Positions 63,000 through 64,000 of a stretch of DNA of 64,000 nucleotides are shown here, in pieces. The stretch's first letter is position 1. Every line of letters begins with the position of its first letter. The notes under the pieces are model-generated. The model was not told where the DNA came from, did no database searches, and was given only the letters and a program-made list of their open reading frames with translations. The DNA comes from Heligmosomoides polygyrus polygyrus (lineage: Eukaryota > Nematoda > Chromadorea > Rhabditida > Heligmosomidae): NCBI GenBank assembly GCA_947396885.1, contig OX377205.1, positions 26,275,407 through 26,339,406 on the forward strand, in the 5' to 3' direction. The translations under genes were made by a program, and so were the position numbers.

Positions 63000-64000
63000 C
63001 TACAGCAACCAAAACGGAGACAAAAACCAGAAGCAAAATCCAACTCACACGGCTGCCTCGTCGTCCTTAGTCGTCCTGTTGGCCACCGTCGCCAAGTACT
63101 ACCTGAAAAATCTTATTTAACCTCGAGACCAGCCCTACAGCAACGACGGACGACATCGAAAGTTTAAAAAATCAAGCGAAGAAACGATCGAAAGGTTTGC
63201 GCGAAGGCAACATGTTGGCTACATGCCAAACGACGCAAGGGATGCGACCTCTCGCCTGCCGCAGGCATTTCACGACGAAGCGCAAGGCGCGAAAATTTTG
63301 AATTACCGCGCTGGATCGACGCCAGCCAACCTGTCTGGTCATGCTTCCGCATTTCGCCGATTGACGTGGCATGGCCGTCTGTTCCGCATTTACTTCAGTG
63401 GGAGTTATTTTGCTCGTCGTTGCGAGGGCCTCTATGCCATTTTCTCAATGAAACTTTATTTCGAACACTGCGATGCTGACGAGTGTCATCAGCAAAGTTG
63501 GCGCAATTCGGGAACAGAGGGGAGTTGTAGTCTCGCTAAGGTTTGGATATATTCTATATACATGCCGGATAGAATACGTCACTTTCAGAGCCGAGGCTCA
63601 GTCCAGCACTACTTTTTCTTGTCCTTTAGCATACTACATTGCGCGAAGACATTGAGTTGTAATATGAAAAATGACAAGGGGAAAAGTCGTCCTAAGGGTG
63701 GTCGCATTCCCATGTTGCGCCAACTTCTGTGAAAGCGTTCTCCACGCCACGAAGCTTTCAATCTACGGCTAGCACAAAATTGAATAAGAGGCAATTAACA
63801 CACTAAAACTCAGCCTTTCAATGTGGGTTTGATAAATAGCGGAAAAGGATCTTGTTGTGTATGGTTAACTTCTAGATCGCAATGTAATCATTTCGTTGAC
63901 CTGAGCCTAGGCAAAGGTAAAATTAAAGAATTTCTTGTTACGCTTTTGCTTTTAGGTAAAATTTATAAGAATGCCGTCCAGTTTCGATTTAACTGTACAC
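63000..64000 (+). other. unassigned; possible 5' region of a gene running off the window
   Basis: A 169-codon + frame at 63223-63732 is the longest, but overlapping frames (60 codons +, 62 and 66 codons -) are similar in quality and no domain is recognisable. The coding content cannot be decided from one sequence. Confidence 0.25.

Noticed and set aside
63223..63732. 169-codon + frame as a gene
   Set aside because: Competing frames and no recognisable feature; kept only as unassigned sequence.

Overview
The window is eukaryotic, intron-rich and packed with decayed mobile elements. The combination fits a nematode, most likely a strongylid of the hookworm type. Evidence: ~45-60 bp introns with TTTTCAG or TTTTTCAG acceptors, a mariner with mariner-type ends and a ~340-residue transposase (mariners such as bandit are known from hookworms), RTE-like LINEs with microsatellite tails, G-tracts, and a phlebovirus-like env remnant of the kind known from nematode LTR elements. 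The species assignment is inference. No rRNA, confident functional tRNA, CRISPR array or bacterial-style operon is present.

Layout. 0-2.8 kb: LINE tail and a Penelope/hammerhead-like motif. 2.8-9.35 kb and 18.6-25.8 kb: two diverged, collinear, same-strand copies of one segment. Each carries the same minus-strand gene built from tiny phase-0 exons (24, 57, 57, 45, 33 and 30 nt plus a 42-nt terminal exon). Between them, 9.75-16.53 kb holds two LINEs of one family head to head. Copy 2 of the duplication is broken up by a complete 1280-bp mariner (18.86-20.14 kb), two mariner remnants and SINEs.

26.5-29.5 kb is a structurally complete PIF/Harbinger-type element. It has 19-bp ends, TTA target duplications, inverted 175-bp subterminal arrays, a three-exon accessory gene and the 3' part of a DDE transposase gene. 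A second PIF/Harbinger locus lies at 58.6-61.2 kb, with a MADF-domain gene convergent to a decayed transposase that has a LINE tail inserted in it.

30.7-42.3 kb contains a mariner, unidentified exons, an RTE-like LINE, four MITE copies in two families, a 350-bp foldback element and a small palindrome. 42.9-52 kb holds several copies of another LINE family, one carrying a composite SINE/foldback insertion, plus the env-like pseudogene (47.6-48.8 kb). 53-64 kb is mostly unassigned sequence with hairpins, palindromes and a possible gene and its decayed duplicate (55.4 and 56.9 kb).

Host genes are few: the duplicated micro-exon gene, putative exons at 32.35-33.08, 55.35 and 56.25 kb, and two small secreted-protein candidates. 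Everything else recognisable is mobile-element derived. All exon joins are read from sequence signals only, with no transcript support.
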